Shown here: positions 38,445 to 57,124 of the stretch, in pieces
Numbering within the stretch: position 1 is the stretch's first letter
How the letters are laid out: each line of letters begins with the position of its first letter
Source: Vicinamibacterales bacterium
GTDB lineage: Bacteria > Acidobacteriota > Vicinamibacteria > Vicinamibacterales > UBA2999
Reading direction: 5' to 3'
NCBI GenBank assembly: GCA_041394705.1
Contig: JAWKHS010000010.1
Span: 62,001-126,000 of the forward strand
DNA: 64,000 nt
The notes under the pieces: model-generated
The model's database searches: none
What the model saw: the letters and a program-made list of their open reading frames with translations, nothing else
What the model was told of the DNA's origin: nothing
Program-made: the position numbers and the translations under genes

Positions 38445-40274
38445 ATGGACGATGCGAATCAGGCTCCGGCTCCCCTGCCACCGGCCTCGGCCGATCGCCG
38501 GCCGGGATGGCTCGGCCGCCTCCTCGACGACCGCGGTCTCCGGGTGGCTGCCGGCCTCGCCATCGGGGTCGCGATTCCGGTGGCCGTGCTCTTCTACTTC
38601 CAGCTCCGGTCGATCAACGACCTCGCCAGCACCTCGGCCGTCGTGCTGCGACAGCTCAGCCAGGAGACGGCCGACGCCGCGGCGCGCGAGGTCGAAGACA
38701 CGCTGAAGCGCCCGTACATCGCCGTGCTGCTCGCCATTCCGCAGGCACGGGCCGACGCGATGGACCGCGCCTGGATGGACGACGTCTTCCGGCAGGGCCT
38801 GCAGGAGAGCCCGTTCGTCGAGGCCTTCTACGTCTGGTCTGCGGTGGCGCCGACGCTGAAGGACCGGCTGCTCGTCTACAACCGCGACAGTCTGGCCGAC
38901 TCGTCGGCCGACGACCTCGACCTGCGGTTCCGGGACGCCCCGGGCGTCGGCGCGGTCATCCTGCCCCGCGTGCAGCAGCTGCTGGAGCACAAGCGGGCGA
39001 TCGTCGCCTTCCCGGCCGTGATCGGCGGACACCGCAAGTACGTGCAGGCGCAACTGCGCTTCCCGAACGCGAACCGCGATGCCGTGTCGAGCTTCATCGC
39101 CGTGGTGGTGGACGCCGAGGCGATGCGCACCGAGCACCTGCCCGCGATGATGCGCAACCGCCTCGCCGCCGTCCAGCACCTGGGCGGCTTCCCGCAACTG
39201 GACCTCACGCTGCGCGACGGCCAGGGCGCCGTGGTCTTCAGCTCCGCGCCGCCTGGCGCGGACGTCTTCGTGGACGAGCGCAGTTTCCCGCTGGTGTTCT
39301 TCGATCGCGAGCTGCTGGAATACGCGGCGCCGTTCGAGGTGGAGCCGGAAACCTGGACGCTGCAGACCGGATTCGGGAACCGGACCATCCCACAGGTGGC
39401 CGAGTCGAGCAGCCGGCCCCAGCTCGCCCTGATGGCCATCCTGGCCGTCGTGATGGCCGCGGCCATCATCTTCGTGGCGGGAGCCGCGGCCAGGGAGCTG
39501 CGACTGGCTGAGCTCAAGTCGAACTTCGTCGCGTCGGTGTCTCACGATCTCAAGACGCCGCTCGCCCTCATCCAGCTCTTCGCCGAGACGCTGGAACTGG
39601 GCCGCGTCAGGACGCCGCAGCGCGCCGCCGAGTACTACCGAATCATCAACGGCGAGAGCAAGAAGCTCACGCGCCTCATCGAGAACATCCTGGACTTCTC
39701 GCGGATGGAGGCCGGCTTGCGTCCCTACCGGACGGCGCCCGCCGACCTGGGCGAGGTGACGCGCGAGGTCGTCGGGAAGCTCCGGAGCCAGTTCGAGCAG
39801 GGGCGCTTCACGGTCACGACCCGGATCGAGACGGGCCTGCCGCTCGTGGACATCGACGCCGGCGCGGTCGAACAGGCGATCGAGAACCTGCTGGCCAACG
39901 CGATGAAGTACTCCAGGGAGGACCGGGACATCGACGTCCACGTCTGCAGGAGCGACGGCCGCGTCGCCGTCCGCGTGGCCGACCACGGCATCGGTATCCC
40001 GCGCCACCTGCAGCGGCGCATCTTCCGCAAGTTCTACCGGGTGGACAGCGGTCTCGGCGGCGGCCCGCAGGGCACGGGGCTCGGCTTGGCCATCGTGGAG
40101 CACACGATGCGTGGCCATGGCGGCAGCGTCAGCGTCCAGAGCGAGCCCGGTGCCGGCAGCACCTTCACCCTCGCGTTCCCCATCTCGGCCGGGTCGGCCG
40201 ACGCCTACGGAGAGAAACATGAAGCGCATCCTGGTGATCGAGGACGAACCGCAGATGCTCCTCGGCCTGCGTGA
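38445..40274 (+). CDS. Membrane-bound sensor histidine kinase
   Basis: This 609-residue protein has two membrane helices (about 33-53 and 328-348) flanking a ~270-residue periplasmic sensor domain of unknown ligand. HisKA has the H box VSHDLKTPL with phospho-accepting H367. HATPase has the N box IENLLANAMKYS, G1 DHGIGIP and G2 GTGLGLAI. The ATG at 38445 is preceded by GAGGGA; an alternative ATG at 38421 overlaps the TPR gene stop (ATGA). The C-terminal ~20 residues run 56 bases into the response regulator gene, so the two are translationally coupled. Confidence 0.93.
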   Translation: MDDANQAPAPLPPASADRRPGWLGRLLDDRGLRVAAGLAIGVAIPVAVLFYFQLRSINDLASTSAVVLRQLSQETADAAAREVEDTLKRPYIAVLLAIPQARADAMDRAWMDDVFRQGLQESPFVEAFYVWSAVAPTLKDRLLVYNRDSLADSSADDLDLRFRDAPGVGAVILPRVQQLLEHKRAIVAFPAVIGGHRKYVQAQLRFPNANRDAVSSFIAVVVDAEAMRTEHLPAMMRNRLAAVQHLGGFPQLDLTLRDGQGAVVFSSAPPGADVFVDERSFPLVFFDRELLEYAAPFEVEPETWTLQTGFGNRTIPQVAESSSRPQLALMAILAVVMAAAIIFVAGAAARELRLAELKSNFVASVSHDLKTPLALIQLFAETLELGRVRTPQRAAEYYRIINGESKKLTRLIENILDFSRMEAGLRPYRTAPADLGEVTREVVGKLRSQFEQGRFTVTTRIETGLPLVDIDAGAVEQAIENLLANAMKYSREDRDIDVHVCRSDGRVAVRVADHGIGIPRHLQRRIFRKFYRVDSGLGGGPQGTGLGLAIVEHTMRGHGGSVSVQSEPGAGSTFTLAFPISAGSADAYGEKHEAHPGDRGRTADAPRPA

Positions 40275-40899
40275 CAACCTCGAGCTCGAGGGATACGAGG
40301 TCCAGACCGCGTCGGATGGGGAGCAGGGCCTGGCGAAAGCCGCGACGTTCAATCCCGACCTCGTGATCCTCGACCTGATGCTGCCGCGGAAGAACGGCTT
40401 CGACGTCTGCCGCGAGCTCCGCGACCGATCGGCGTCGACCTCGATCGTCATGCTCACGGCCCGGTCCGCCGAGACCGACAAGGTGCTGGGACTCGAGCTC
40501 GGCGCCGACGACTACGTGACCAAGCCGTTCTCGATCACTGAGCTGCTGGCCAGGGTGCGCGCCGTCCTCCGCCGCGCCACCTCCCGCCCGCCGACCGAGG
40601 ACACCGTCACGATCGGGGACCTCGAGATCGATTTCAAGCTCCATCAGGCCCGCCGCGACAAGCGCCGGGTGGACTTCACGGCCCGGGAGTTCGAGCTGCT
40701 CCGCTACTTCGTCCACCACAAGGGCCAGGTCGTCACGCGCGAGCAGATCCTGAACGAGGTCTGGGGCTACGAGGAATTCCCGACGACCCGCACGATCGAC
40801 AACTTCGTGGCGAAGCTGCGGCAGAAGATCGAACAGTCGCCTCACGAGCCCGAGCACATCCTGACCATCCACGGGAGCGGTTACAAGTTCGTCGGCTAG
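40219..40899 (+). CDS. OmpR/PhoB-type response regulator
   Basis: This 226-residue protein has a receiver domain with the acid pocket E8-D9, phosphorylated D52 (VILDLMLP), T80 and K102 (VTKPF). The winged-helix DNA-binding domain is about 130-226, with FTAREFELLRYFVHHKGQVV and ILTIHGSGYKFVG. GGAGAG precedes the ATG at 40219. It partners with the kinase whose gene end it overlaps. Targets are not evident, but the cotranscribed TPR gene and the TauE/SafE gene downstream are candidates. Confidence 0.95.
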   Translation: MKRILVIEDEPQMLLGLRDNLELEGYEVQTASDGEQGLAKAATFNPDLVILDLMLPRKNGFDVCRELRDRSASTSIVMLTARSAETDKVLGLELGADDYVTKPFSITELLARVRAVLRRATSRPPTEDTVTIGDLEIDFKLHQARRDKRRVDFTAREFELLRYFVHHKGQVVTREQILNEVWGYEEFPTTRTIDNFVAKLRQKIEQSPHEPEHILTIHGSGYKFVG

Positions 40900-40913
40900 G
40901 CCCCTGATCCGGC

Positions 40914-40937
40914 GGCCGCGCACCGTGCGGCGCGGCC
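40914..40937. terminator. Terminator-like hairpin after the response regulator
   Basis: An 8-bp stem GGCCGCGC / GCGCGGCC with an 8-base loop lies 14 bases after the regulator stop and just before the TauE/SafE promoter. There is no T-tract. Confidence 0.45.
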
Positions 40938-40944
40938 CCGCCGC

Positions 40945-40973
40945 TGGTCACTGCTGCTGGGCCGGGGTACACT
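40945..40973 (+). promoter_or_regulatory. Candidate promoter for the TauE/SafE permease
   Basis: TGGTCA (40945-40950) and TACACT (40968-40973) are separated by exactly 17 bases, each matching consensus at four of six positions. The predicted start leaves a leader of about 10-12 bases before the ATG at 40992. Confidence 0.5.
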
Positions 40974-40991
40974 GGCGGCCCCGGAGCCTCG

Positions 40992-41873
40992 ATGAACGCC
41001 AAGACCCTGCTCGTCGCCGCGATGGTCACCCTGACCAGCGCGTTCCTCATCCGCTGGTTCGTCGTCGCCCGCGCCAGGCGCGCGGACGGCGGGCATGGCG
41101 CGCACGAGCCCGTCGCGCCCACGCCGCTGCAGCTGTTCATCGGCGCGATCACGAACTTCTTCGACACCCTCGGCATCGGGTCCTACGCGCCCACGACGGC
41201 GATGTTCCGGGCCTGGCACCAGGTGCCGGACGAGAAAATCCCGGGGACGCTCAACGTCGGCCACGTCCTGCCGACGGTGGTGCAGGCCGTCATCTTCACC
41301 CAGCTCGTCGAGGTCGAGTTCGTCACCCTGGCCATGATGCTGGCGGCGGCCGCCGCAGGAGCGTGGCTTGGCGCCGGCATCGTCGCCGGACTTCCCCGGC
41401 GAAGCGTTCAGGTCGGCATGGGGACGGCGCTGGTCGCCGCCGCCGGCATCATGCTCCTGCAGTTGCTCGGCCTGGTGCCCGGCGGTGGCGCCGCCCTCGG
41501 CCTCGACGGGTGGAAGCTGGGCGTCGGCATCGGGGTGAACTTCATCCTTGGGGCCCTGATGACGCTCGGCATCGGTCTCTACGCGCCCTGCATGATCCTG
41601 ATCAGCCTGCTCGGGATGAACCCGACCGCCGCGTTCCCGATCATGATGGGCTCCTGTGCGTTCCTCATGCCCGTCGGAGGCATCAAGTTCGTTCAGGAGA
41701 ACGCCTACCACCTGCGCGCGGCAATCGGCCTGACGCTCGGCGGCCCGCTGGCCGTCCTCGTGGCGGCCTTCATCGTGAAGTCGCTGCCGCTGCTCTACAT
41801 GCGGTGGCTCGTCGTCGTCGTCGTCCTCTACACCGCCAGTTCGATGCTGGCGGCCGCCGCGAAGAGCCGCTGA
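40992..41873 (+). CDS. TauE/SafE family membrane permease
   Basis: This 293-residue protein has about eight membrane helices. The loop after the second helix contains a conserved family pattern, QLFIGAITNFFDTLGIGSYA, with the matching second repeat VGIGVNFILGALMTLGIGLY. These repeated N-x-F-D/L-x-x-G-I-G-type segments mark the TauE/SafE (DUF81) permeases, which move sulfite, sulfoacetate or related anions. Substrate cannot be assigned. The gene is monocistronic, with its own promoter candidate and a terminator hairpin downstream. Confidence 0.88.
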   Translation: MNAKTLLVAAMVTLTSAFLIRWFVVARARRADGGHGAHEPVAPTPLQLFIGAITNFFDTLGIGSYAPTTAMFRAWHQVPDEKIPGTLNVGHVLPTVVQAVIFTQLVEVEFVTLAMMLAAAAAGAWLGAGIVAGLPRRSVQVGMGTALVAAAGIMLLQLLGLVPGGGAALGLDGWKLGVGIGVNFILGALMTLGIGLYAPCMILISLLGMNPTAAFPIMMGSCAFLMPVGGIKFVQENAYHLRAAIGLTLGGPLAVLVAAFIVKSLPLLYMRWLVVVVVLYTASSMLAAAAKSR

Positions 41874-41968
41874 ACCGTCGGGCGCAGCCCGCGCCCAGTC
41901 GCAGTGAAGGCCAGGCCGGGGCCGCCGCGCGCACCGCGGCGACGACGCCTGCCGCTCGTACGACACGA

Positions 41969-41998
41969 AGGGCCCGGCGGCTGTTGCCGCCGGGCCCT
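41969..41998. terminator. Bidirectional terminator hairpin between the permease and rpoC
   Basis: A 13-bp stem AGGGCCCGGCGGC / GCCGCCGGGCCCT with a TGTT loop sits 30 bases after the rpoC stop and 96 bases after the convergent permease stop. No T-tract on either strand. It is the presumed end of the rpoBC operon. Confidence 0.7.
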
Positions 41999-42027
41999 CG
42001 TCATTCCTGCCGAATCGGGCGCCGGGC

Positions 42028-46263
<4,236 letters not shown>

Positions 46264-46270
46264 GGATTCC

Positions 46271-50575
<4,305 letters not shown>

Positions 50576-50584
50576 ACCCTCGGT

Positions 50585-50672
50585 TCGGGTCTCGGGGACA
50601 AGCGCGGCCGGAACGCGGGTCGGGGCCTCGGGACCGCAGGCGGTCCCGGGCCCCTGATCCCAGGCTCCGGGA
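50585..50672. repeat. Family-B-like repeat with GC hairpin in the rplL-rpoB gap (copy B7)
   Basis: CGGGTCT/CGGGGA units (50585-50597) are followed by GGGTCGGGGCCTCGGGACC. The 9-bp stem CGGGACCGC / GCGGTCCCG (50629-50648) forms a tight hairpin. The gap, where rplL-rpoB attenuators occur in E. coli, could act as an attenuator here. Confidence 0.6.
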
Positions 50673-50695
50673 AGAAGTGGCGCCGAAGCGCCGAC

Positions 50696-51085
50696 TTACT
50701 TGATCTCGACCTTGGCGCCAGCCTCTTCGAACTTCTTCTTGATCGCCTCGGCCTCCTCCTTCGTCACGCCCTCCTTGATGGGCTTCGGAGCGGACTCGAC
50801 GAGGTCCTTGGCCTCCTTGAGGCCCAGGCTGGTGACTTCGCGGACGACCTTGATCACGTTGATCTTGTTGCCACCCACGTCGGTCAACATCGCCGTGAAC
50901 TCGGTCTGTTCCTCGGCCGGGGCCGCCGCGCCGCCGCCGCCCGCCATCGGCATCGCCATCATCGGCATCGCCGCCGCGGCCGACACGCCGAGCTCCGTTT
51001 CCAGCCGCTTCACGAGGTTCGACAGATCCATCACGCTGATGTTCTTGATGTAGTCCACCACCTGGTCTTGCGTCAGTTCGGCCAT
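50696..51085 (-). CDS. rplL: 50S ribosomal protein L7/L12
   Basis: This 129-residue protein has an N-terminal dimerisation helix ([20 protein letters not shown]), an Ala/Met/Gly/Pro hinge ([20 protein letters not shown]) and the factor-binding C-terminal domain ([20 protein letters not shown]). It forms the mobile stalk that recruits EF-Tu and EF-G. The order rplJ-rplL-rpoB is kept. Confidence 0.97.
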   Translation of the reverse strand: MAELTQDQVVDYIKNISVMDLSNLVKRLETELGVSAAAAMPMMAMPMAGGGGAAAPAEEQTEFTAMLTDVGGNKINVIKVVREVTSLGLKEAKDLVESAPKPIKEGVTKEEAEAIKKKFEEAGAKVEIK

Positions 51086-51130
51086 TGCTCTTGTCTCCGT
51101 CTGGGATGAATCGAAAGTCTGGACTTGGGA

Positions 51131-51652
51131 CTACGCCCGCTTCTTCTCCGCCTGCGACAGCACGCTCACGAAGTCGCGCGGCACGGCGTTCAGCACCCGG
51201 ACCAGGTTGGTGGCGGGCGCGTTCAAGAGGTACAGGAGCTTGGCGTACAGCTCCGGCTTGCCCGGCATGTTCGCGAGGTCGGTCACCTCGGCGGGCTGGA
51301 TTGCCTGGCCTTGCACCACCGCCGCCTTGATCTGCAGCGTCGGCGCGGTCTTCATGAAGGTCGTCAGCGTCTTCGCGAGCGCCACCGGGTCACTGTCGGT
51401 GTACGCGATTGCCGTGGTGCCCTCGAAGTGCGCGGTCAGGGCCTCGAACGTGGTCCCCTTGAGCGCCCGCTTGGCGAGCGTGTTCTTGACCACCTTGTAG
51501 CCCGAGCTCACCTTGCGAAGCTCGCGCCTCAGCTCGGTGACCTGGGGCACGTTGATGCCCTTGTAGTCGATCAGGATGGCGACATCGGCCGCCTTGAAGA
51601 CGCCTGTGAGCGTCTCGAGTTCGGCCTGCTTGTCGGCGCGCGTCACTGCCAT
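51131..51652 (-). CDS. rplJ: 50S ribosomal protein L10
   Basis: This 173-residue protein starts MAVTRADKQAELETLTGVFK and contains AILIDYKGINVPQVTELRRE and KVVKNTLAKRALKGTTFEAL. It anchors L7/L12 to the ribosome. Only 15 bases separate it from rplA, so there is no room for the long L10 leader seen in some bacteria. Confidence 0.97.
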   Translation of the reverse strand: MAVTRADKQAELETLTGVFKAADVAILIDYKGINVPQVTELRRELRKVSSGYKVVKNTLAKRALKGTTFEALTAHFEGTTAIAYTDSDPVALAKTLTTFMKTAPTLQIKAAVVQGQAIQPAEVTDLANMPGKPELYAKLLYLLNAPATNLVRVLNAVPRDFVSVLSQAEKKRA

Positions 51653-51667
51653 GGCTGTGCGGACCTC

Positions 51668-52372
51668 CTAGTGCTTCGCCGCCGACTCAATCCGCTGCTC
51701 GTCGACGCGGATGCCGGGGCCCATGGTGGACGACACGGTGATGCTGCGCAGGTACTTGCCCTTCGCAGCGGACGGCTTCGCCTTGACGATCGAGTCCAGC
51801 AGCGTCACGGCGTTGTCGATCAGGTTCTGCGATGGGAACGACGTCTTTCCCACCGGGGCGTGGACGATCCCGGTCTTGTCCACCCGGAACTCCACCTTGC
51901 CCGCCTTGATCTCCTTCACGGCCTTGGCGATGTCCACCGTGACCGTGCCGGTCTTCGGGTTCGGCATGAGACCGCGAGGACCGAGCACCTTGCCCAGCTT
52001 TCCCACCACGCGCATCATGTCGGGCGTGGCCACGACGGCGTCGAAGCCCGTCCAGCCGCCCTGAATCCGCTCCACCAGGTCCTCGCCGCCGACGAAGTCG
52101 GCGCCGGCGTCCTGCGCCTCCTTCTGCTTGTCCGGACCGGCGATGACGAGGACGCTCTTCGTCTTGCCCAGCCCGTGCGGAAGGACCACCGTGCCGCGCA
52201 CCATCTGGTCCGCATGCTTGGGATCGACACCGAGGCGAATCGACAGCGCCACGGTCTCGTCGAACTTGGCGAACTTCAGCTTCTGCACGAGCGGCAGCGC
52301 TTCCTCCAGCTCGTAGGCGCGTGCTTCGACCTGCTCACGCGCCGCGAGGTACTTCTTCCCGCGTCTCTTCAT
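51668..52372 (-). CDS. rplA: 50S ribosomal protein L1
   Basis: This 234-residue protein contains [40 protein letters not shown] and [21 protein letters not shown]1 forms the mobile L1 stalk and in many bacteria represses rplK-rplA translation. It lies 78 bases after rplK, the longest gap in this sub-operon apart from that after rplL. Confidence 0.97.
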   Translation of the reverse strand: MKRRGKKYLAAREQVEARAYELEEALPLVQKLKFAKFDETVALSIRLGVDPKHADQMVRGTVVLPHGLGKTKSVLVIAGPDKQKEAQDAGADFVGGEDLVERIQGGWTGFDAVVATPDMMRVVGKLGKVLGPRGLMPNPKTGTVTVDIAKAVKEIKAGKVEFRVDKTGIVHAPVGKTSFPSQNLIDNAVTLLDSIVKAKPSAAKGKYLRSITVSSTMGPGIRVDEQRIESAAKH

Positions 52373-52450
52373 GTGCCTCCTCCGTGGTTCATGCGGGTGG
52401 TCGCCACCCTCCCACGACTACTGACCAGCAGCCACTGGCTCCTGGCCGTC

Positions 52451-52876
52451 CTAACCGATGACGTCGATGCCCATCGACCGTGCGGTGCCAGCCACGGTCT
52501 TCACCGCGGAGGCCAGCGACTCGGTGTTGAGGTCCACGAGCTTCTGCTTCGCGATGTCCTCGACCTGCTTCATCGTCACGGTGCCGACCTTCGCCTTGTT
52601 CGGCTCGGCCGAGCCCTTCGCGACGTTCGCCGCCCGCTTCAGCAACACCGGGGCCGGAGGGGTCTTCGTGATGAAGGTGTAGGAGCGGTCGGAGTAGATC
52701 GTCACGACCGCCGGGATGATGAGCCCCTCGTCCTTCGCCGTCCGCGCGTTGAACGCCTTGACGAAGTCCATGATGTTCACGCCGTGGGGGCCGAGCGCAG
52801 TGCCGACGGGCGGCGCGGGCGTGGCCTTCCCTGCGGGAATCTGGAGCTTCACCATTGCCTGTACTTTTTTCGCCAT
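52451..52876 (-). CDS. rplK: 50S ribosomal protein L11
   Basis: This 141-residue protein starts [20 protein letters not shown] and contains [20 protein letters not shown] and [20 protein letters not shown]. It forms the GTPase-associated centre with 23S rRNA and is needed for RelA activation. Thiostrepton-site prolines are present. Confidence 0.97.
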   Translation of the reverse strand: MAKKVQAMVKLQIPAGKATPAPPVGTALGPHGVNIMDFVKAFNARTAKDEGLIIPAVVTIYSDRSYTFITKTPPAPVLLKRAANVAKGSAEPNKAKVGTVTMKQVEDIAKQKLVDLNTESLASAVKTVAGTARSMGIDVIG

Positions 52877-52887
52877 CCTGAGTTCTC

Positions 52888-52919
52888 CTAGCCGCTAGTC
52901 CCTAGCCGCTAGCCGCTAG
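52888..52919. repeat. Family-A heptamer repeat (copy A4)
   Basis: It fills the nusG-rplK gap. The nusG stop codon TAG itself forms the first CTAG. Tandem CTAGCGG then runs into CTAGGAGAA, so the last unit merges with the rplK Shine-Dalgarno. Confidence 0.8.
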
Positions 52920-53458
52920 AGCTTCTCCACCTGCAGAAAATCGAGCTCCACGGGCGTCGCGCGACCGAAGATCGTGACCATCACCTTCAAGGTGTTCTTG
53001 TCGACGTTCACGTCGTCGACCACACCGTTGAAACTCGTGAACGGTCCTTCGTTGATGCGCACCTGGTCGCCCCGCTCGAACGAGTACTTCGGCTTCGGCT
53101 TCTCGTGGGCGGTCCGCACCTGCACGAGAATCTGCTCCACTTCCTCCTTCGAGAGGGGCGTGGGCTTCGAGCCGGCGCCGACGAACCCCGTGACCTTCGG
53201 CGTGTTCTTCACGCAGTGCCACGCGTTGTCGGACATGTGCATCTCGACGAGGAGATACCCGGGGAAGAATCGTTTCGAGCTGACGACCTTCTTGCCGGCG
53301 CGCATCTCCACGACGTCTTCCGTCGGGATGAGCACCTCGCCGATCTCGTCCTGGAGCCCGTACGCCTGCACGCGCTGCTGCAGGGATTCTGCGACCTTCT
53401 TCTCGAATCCCGAGTACGTGTGGACGATGTACCAGTGCTTCGCCGTGACGTCGGTCAT
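52916..53458 (-). CDS. nusG: Transcription antitermination factor NusG
   Basis: This 180-residue protein has the NGN domain ([40 protein letters not shown]) and a C-terminal KOW domain ([20 protein letters not shown]). It binds RNA polymerase and couples it to Rho or to the ribosome through S10. Its start overlaps the secE stop by four bases (ATGA). Confidence 0.97.
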   Translation of the reverse strand: MTDVTAKHWYIVHTYSGFEKKVAESLQQRVQAYGLQDEIGEVLIPTEDVVEMRAGKKVVSSKRFFPGYLLVEMHMSDNAWHCVKNTPKVTGFVGAGSKPTPLSKEEVEQILVQVRTAHEKPKPKYSFERGDQVRINEGPFTSFNGVVDDVNVDKNTLKVMVTIFGRATPVELDFLQVEKL

Positions 53459-53727
53459 GCGCCACCGAACCGCTGGAAGAGACGCTGCACCGCCGAGTTG
53501 AGCAGCAGGTCGATACCGAAGAGATACAGCCCGAACACGAGCGACGTCAGGATGACCACGAACGTGGTCGCATAGACCTCGGGCCGGGACGGCCAGGTGA
53601 CGCGTTTCAGTTCGGCTCGAACTTCCCTCAGGAACTCGATGAGCCGGCCCGGGCCCCGGGCCGTGGAGACGCGCCCAGCCTCGGCCGTCCCCTCGCCGCC
53701 TACATTTTCGAGCGTTTCCGTTGCCAC
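53455..53727 (-). CDS. secE: Preprotein translocase subunit SecE
   Basis: This 90-residue protein most likely starts at the GTG at 53725-53727. The upstream frame runs into the tRNA gene. The single-helix SecE pattern is clear: amphipathic [20 protein letters not shown], then a membrane helix [20 protein letters not shown]. SecE clamps SecY. It overlaps nusG by four bases. Confidence 0.93.
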   Translation of the reverse strand: MATETLENVGGEGTAEAGRVSTARGPGRLIEFLREVRAELKRVTWPSRPEVYATTFVVILTSLVFGLYLFGIDLLLNSAVQRLFQRFGGA

Positions 53728-53801
53728 GATGTCTCGATTCTGGCGCCCGCGAGGGTCATGCCCCGGCCCGCAGCCGGAGTCGCACTCGCCCGCCTCCACA
53801 C

Positions 53802-53877
53802 TGGCAGGCCAAGAGGGACTCGAACCCCCAACCCCCGGTTTTGGAGACCGGTGCTCTACCAGTTGAGCTATTGGCCT
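53802..53877 (-). tRNA. tRNA-Trp (anticodon CCA)
   Basis: The full cloverleaf reads on the minus strand. The acceptor stem is AGGCCAA/TTGGCCT with discriminator G and encoded CCA (53802-53804). The anticodon loop CTCCAAA gives CCA, decoding UGG. It lies between rpmG and secE, the same place as in many bacteria. Confidence 0.96.
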
Positions 53878-53916
53878 GCATACACACCGATCCGGGCGCA
53901 CCCGGGAACCGGAGAG

Positions 53917-54066
53917 CTACTTCTGTTCCTTGTGATCCGTGTGCTTGCGGCAGAACCGGCAGTACTTGCTCATGGTCAGCCGCTCGGTGGTCTTCTTCTT
54001 GTTCTTCGTCGTGCTGTAGTTGCGCCGCTTGCAGTCGCCGCAGGCCAGCTGGATGATGTCTCTCAT
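53917..54066 (-). CDS. rpmG: 50S ribosomal protein L33
   Basis: This 49-residue protein is [20 protein letters not shown], a lysine-rich linker and a second cysteine pair. The zinc ligands C9, C12, C36 and C39 identify the zinc-binding L33. It is followed at 39 bases by tRNA-Trp, then secE, which is a common conserved arrangement. Confidence 0.95.
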   Translation of the reverse strand: MRDIIQLACGDCKRRNYSTTKNKKKTTERLTMSKYCRFCRKHTDHKEQK

Positions 54067-54129
54067 ACTTCGCTCACTTCGCTCGCGCGTCTAACGGCTC
54101 GCGGCCAGGCACGACCGGGCGCGGCCGGT

Positions 54130-54152
54130 GCCGGGACGGCGGACGCCCCGGC
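54130..54152 (-). terminator. Possible hairpin terminator after tuf
   Basis: A 6-bp stem GCCGGG/CCCGGC with an 11-base loop lies 18 bases after the tuf stop. No T-tract follows, and rpmG continues on the same strand, so it may only attenuate. Confidence 0.3.
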
Positions 54153-54169
54153 CCCCTGACCGCTCGTCG

Positions 54170-55369
<1,200 letters not shown>

Positions 55370-55457
55370 GACTCGTCTACGCTCGCTTTGCGGATCGACG
55401 TCCCGGCCCCGTGCCGGCGTCGAGCTTTCATTCCCTTGACCTGCCCTATCAGACTTC

Positions 55458-55533
<76 letters not shown>

Positions 55534-55696
55534 CCGCCTTCGGCCGTGGCCGACCCGTCGACCCGCCCTGCGCGTCTCAGGGCCAGCCAACTCCTCGAGG
55601 AACCCCCGGCCGATACCGGCTGCCCCTCACGCCTTGACTCGCCCGCGCGGCCCAGCCGCACCGACGAAAAACTCTCCAGGACGCCCGTGCGAAGGA

Positions 55697-55771
55697 TGGA
55701 GCGGGAGACGGGGATCGAACCCGCGACCAACAGCTTGGAAGGCTGTGACTCTACCACTGAGTTACTCCCGC
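55697..55771 (-). tRNA. tRNA-Gly (anticodon TCC)
   Basis: On the minus strand the acceptor stem GCGGGAG/CTCCCGC has discriminator U and encoded CCA. The anticodon loop CTTCCAA gives TCC. It is third in the Thr-Tyr-Gly-Thr array. Confidence 0.96.
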
Positions 55772-55919
55772 CTTCGCCCCTTCGCCGGCCCCGCCAGTCG
55801 TGACGCCTGGCGATCGGCCGCTCGGATTCCCTTGCCGCCGTCGCGGCCCGGTGCAGCGCGGTCACCCACGTGGGGCTTCCGACCCGCACCGGCCCTCCGC
55901 ACGTCCTGCGCGCGAAGGT

Positions 55920-56006
55920 TGGTGGGCAGGGGAGGATTCGAACCTCCGTAGGCACAAGGCCGGCAGATTTACAGTCTGCTGCGATTGACCGCTCCGCCAC
56001 CTACCC
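55920..56006 (-). tRNA. tRNA-Tyr (anticodon GTA)
   Basis: It is a class II tRNA of 87 bases with a long variable arm. The acceptor stem GGGTAGG pairs with CCTGCCC, with discriminator A and encoded CCA. The anticodon loop CTGTAAA gives GTA. Confidence 0.96.
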
Positions 56007-56119
56007 GTTGTCTTGTCGTTCGCGCGCCGTCCGCGTCCGGGCTGCGCGCTGCGTTCGTATGTCGTGGAGTCCCCTGAGTTCGGTCCGTTTGCTGCTCGAG
56101 GGCCGACGTGACATTCCGG

Positions 56120-56196
56120 TGGAGCTGGCGGAGGGATTTGAACCCACGACCCGCTGATTACAAATCAGCCGCTCTACCGGGCTGAGCTACGCCAGC
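56120..56196 (-). tRNA. tRNA-Thr (anticodon TGT)
   Basis: On the minus strand the acceptor stem GCTGGCG/CGCCAGC has discriminator U and encoded CCA. The anticodon loop TTTGTAA gives TGT. It is the first tRNA of the Thr-Tyr-Gly-Thr-tuf array. Confidence 0.96.
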
Positions 56197-56210
56197 CAGA
56201 CGAATCAGGG

Positions 56211-56240
56211 ATGGTAGCACGTCCTGTGCCAGAAGTGCAA
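56211..56240 (-). promoter_or_regulatory. Candidate promoter for the tRNA-tuf operon
   Basis: TTGCAC (-35, 56240-56235) and TACCAT (-10, 56216-56211) on the minus strand are separated by 18 bases. They would start transcription near 56204, just ahead of tRNA-Thr. The spot suits a strong stable-RNA promoter. Confidence 0.5.
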
Positions 56241-56316
56241 CAGTCCGCGCCTTTGAGGACGGTCTTCGAGCGAGCCAGCTTCCTCCCCCGGAGTCCAGAC
56301 GGCCGCCGGCGCCTTT

Positions 56317-57048
56317 TCAAGCACCCGGCCTCCCCCGGTCGCGTTGGCGGACCGCCTCGAACAAGAGGACTGCGGCGGCCACCGAGACGTTCAAACTACC
56401 CAGCGTGCCTCGCATGGGAATCGAGGCCAGCCGGTCGCACCGCTCCCGCACCAGGCGGCGCAGCCCGGAGCCTTCGGCCCCGACTACGATCGCCGTGGGA
56501 AGCGTGAGGTCCAGCTCATCGTAGTGCAAGTCGGCCGCGGCGTCGAGCCCGACGGTCCAGACACCCAGTTCTCCCAGCTCGTCCAGAGCGCGGGCGATGT
56601 TGACGACGTCGGCGACGGGCACATGGTGCACGGCCCCTGCCGACGCTTTCGCGGCCGCGCCGTCGAGTGGCGCGGCGCGGCGAGTCTGGCGCACGAGGCC
56701 GGTCGCGCCCGCGGCATGGACCGACCTGAGGATCGCGCCGACGTTGTGGGGATCCTCCACGCCGTCCAGGACGACGATCAAGGGGGCACCCACAGCGGCA
56801 CCGACCAGGTCCGCGATCGAGAACGCCGGCGCGGATCGGACGCGCGCCGCGATGCCTTGGTGGCTACCGGCGGTCACGAGCCGCTTGAACGCTTCGGAAC
56901 CGACCGGACGGACGGCCACCCCGGCCCCTCGCGCCTCGGCGACGACCTGGGCCACCCGCTCGCCGTACGGCACCTGGACGACGATCTCCAGCGCGCGGCC
57001 GGCACGGAGCGACTCGGCCACCGCGTTGACGCCGTAGATGTGGGTCAC
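56317..57048 (-). CDS. rlmB: 23S rRNA (guanosine-2'-O)-methyltransferase RlmB-type (SPOUT)
   Basis: This 243-residue TrmH/SpoU-family protein starts MTHIYGVNAVAESLRAGRAL, a substrate-binding domain. SPOUT motif 1 is DPHNVGAILRSVHAAGATGL, motif 2 VVGAEGSGLRRLVRERCD and motif 3 IPMRGTLGSLNVSVAAAVLL, forming the trefoil knot. It probably methylates a guanosine in 23S rRNA (Gm2251 in E. coli). RlmB specificity over other SpoU enzymes is inferred from the N-terminal domain. It lies 76 bases after gltX. Confidence 0.88.
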   Translation of the reverse strand: MTHIYGVNAVAESLRAGRALEIVVQVPYGERVAQVVAEARGAGVAVRPVGSEAFKRLVTAGSHQGIAARVRSAPAFSIADLVGAAVGAPLIVVLDGVEDPHNVGAILRSVHAAGATGLVRQTRRAAPLDGAAAKASAGAVHHVPVADVVNIARALDELGELGVWTVGLDAAADLHYDELDLTLPTAIVVGAEGSGLRRLVRERCDRLASIPMRGTLGSLNVSVAAAVLLFEAVRQRDRGRPGA

Positions 57049-57124
57049 AGGCGCCCCGCCAGCGGACGATGCGCGTCACCGCGCCTCGACGGAGCGACGC
57101 TCCAGACAGGCATCTGCCGAGGGC

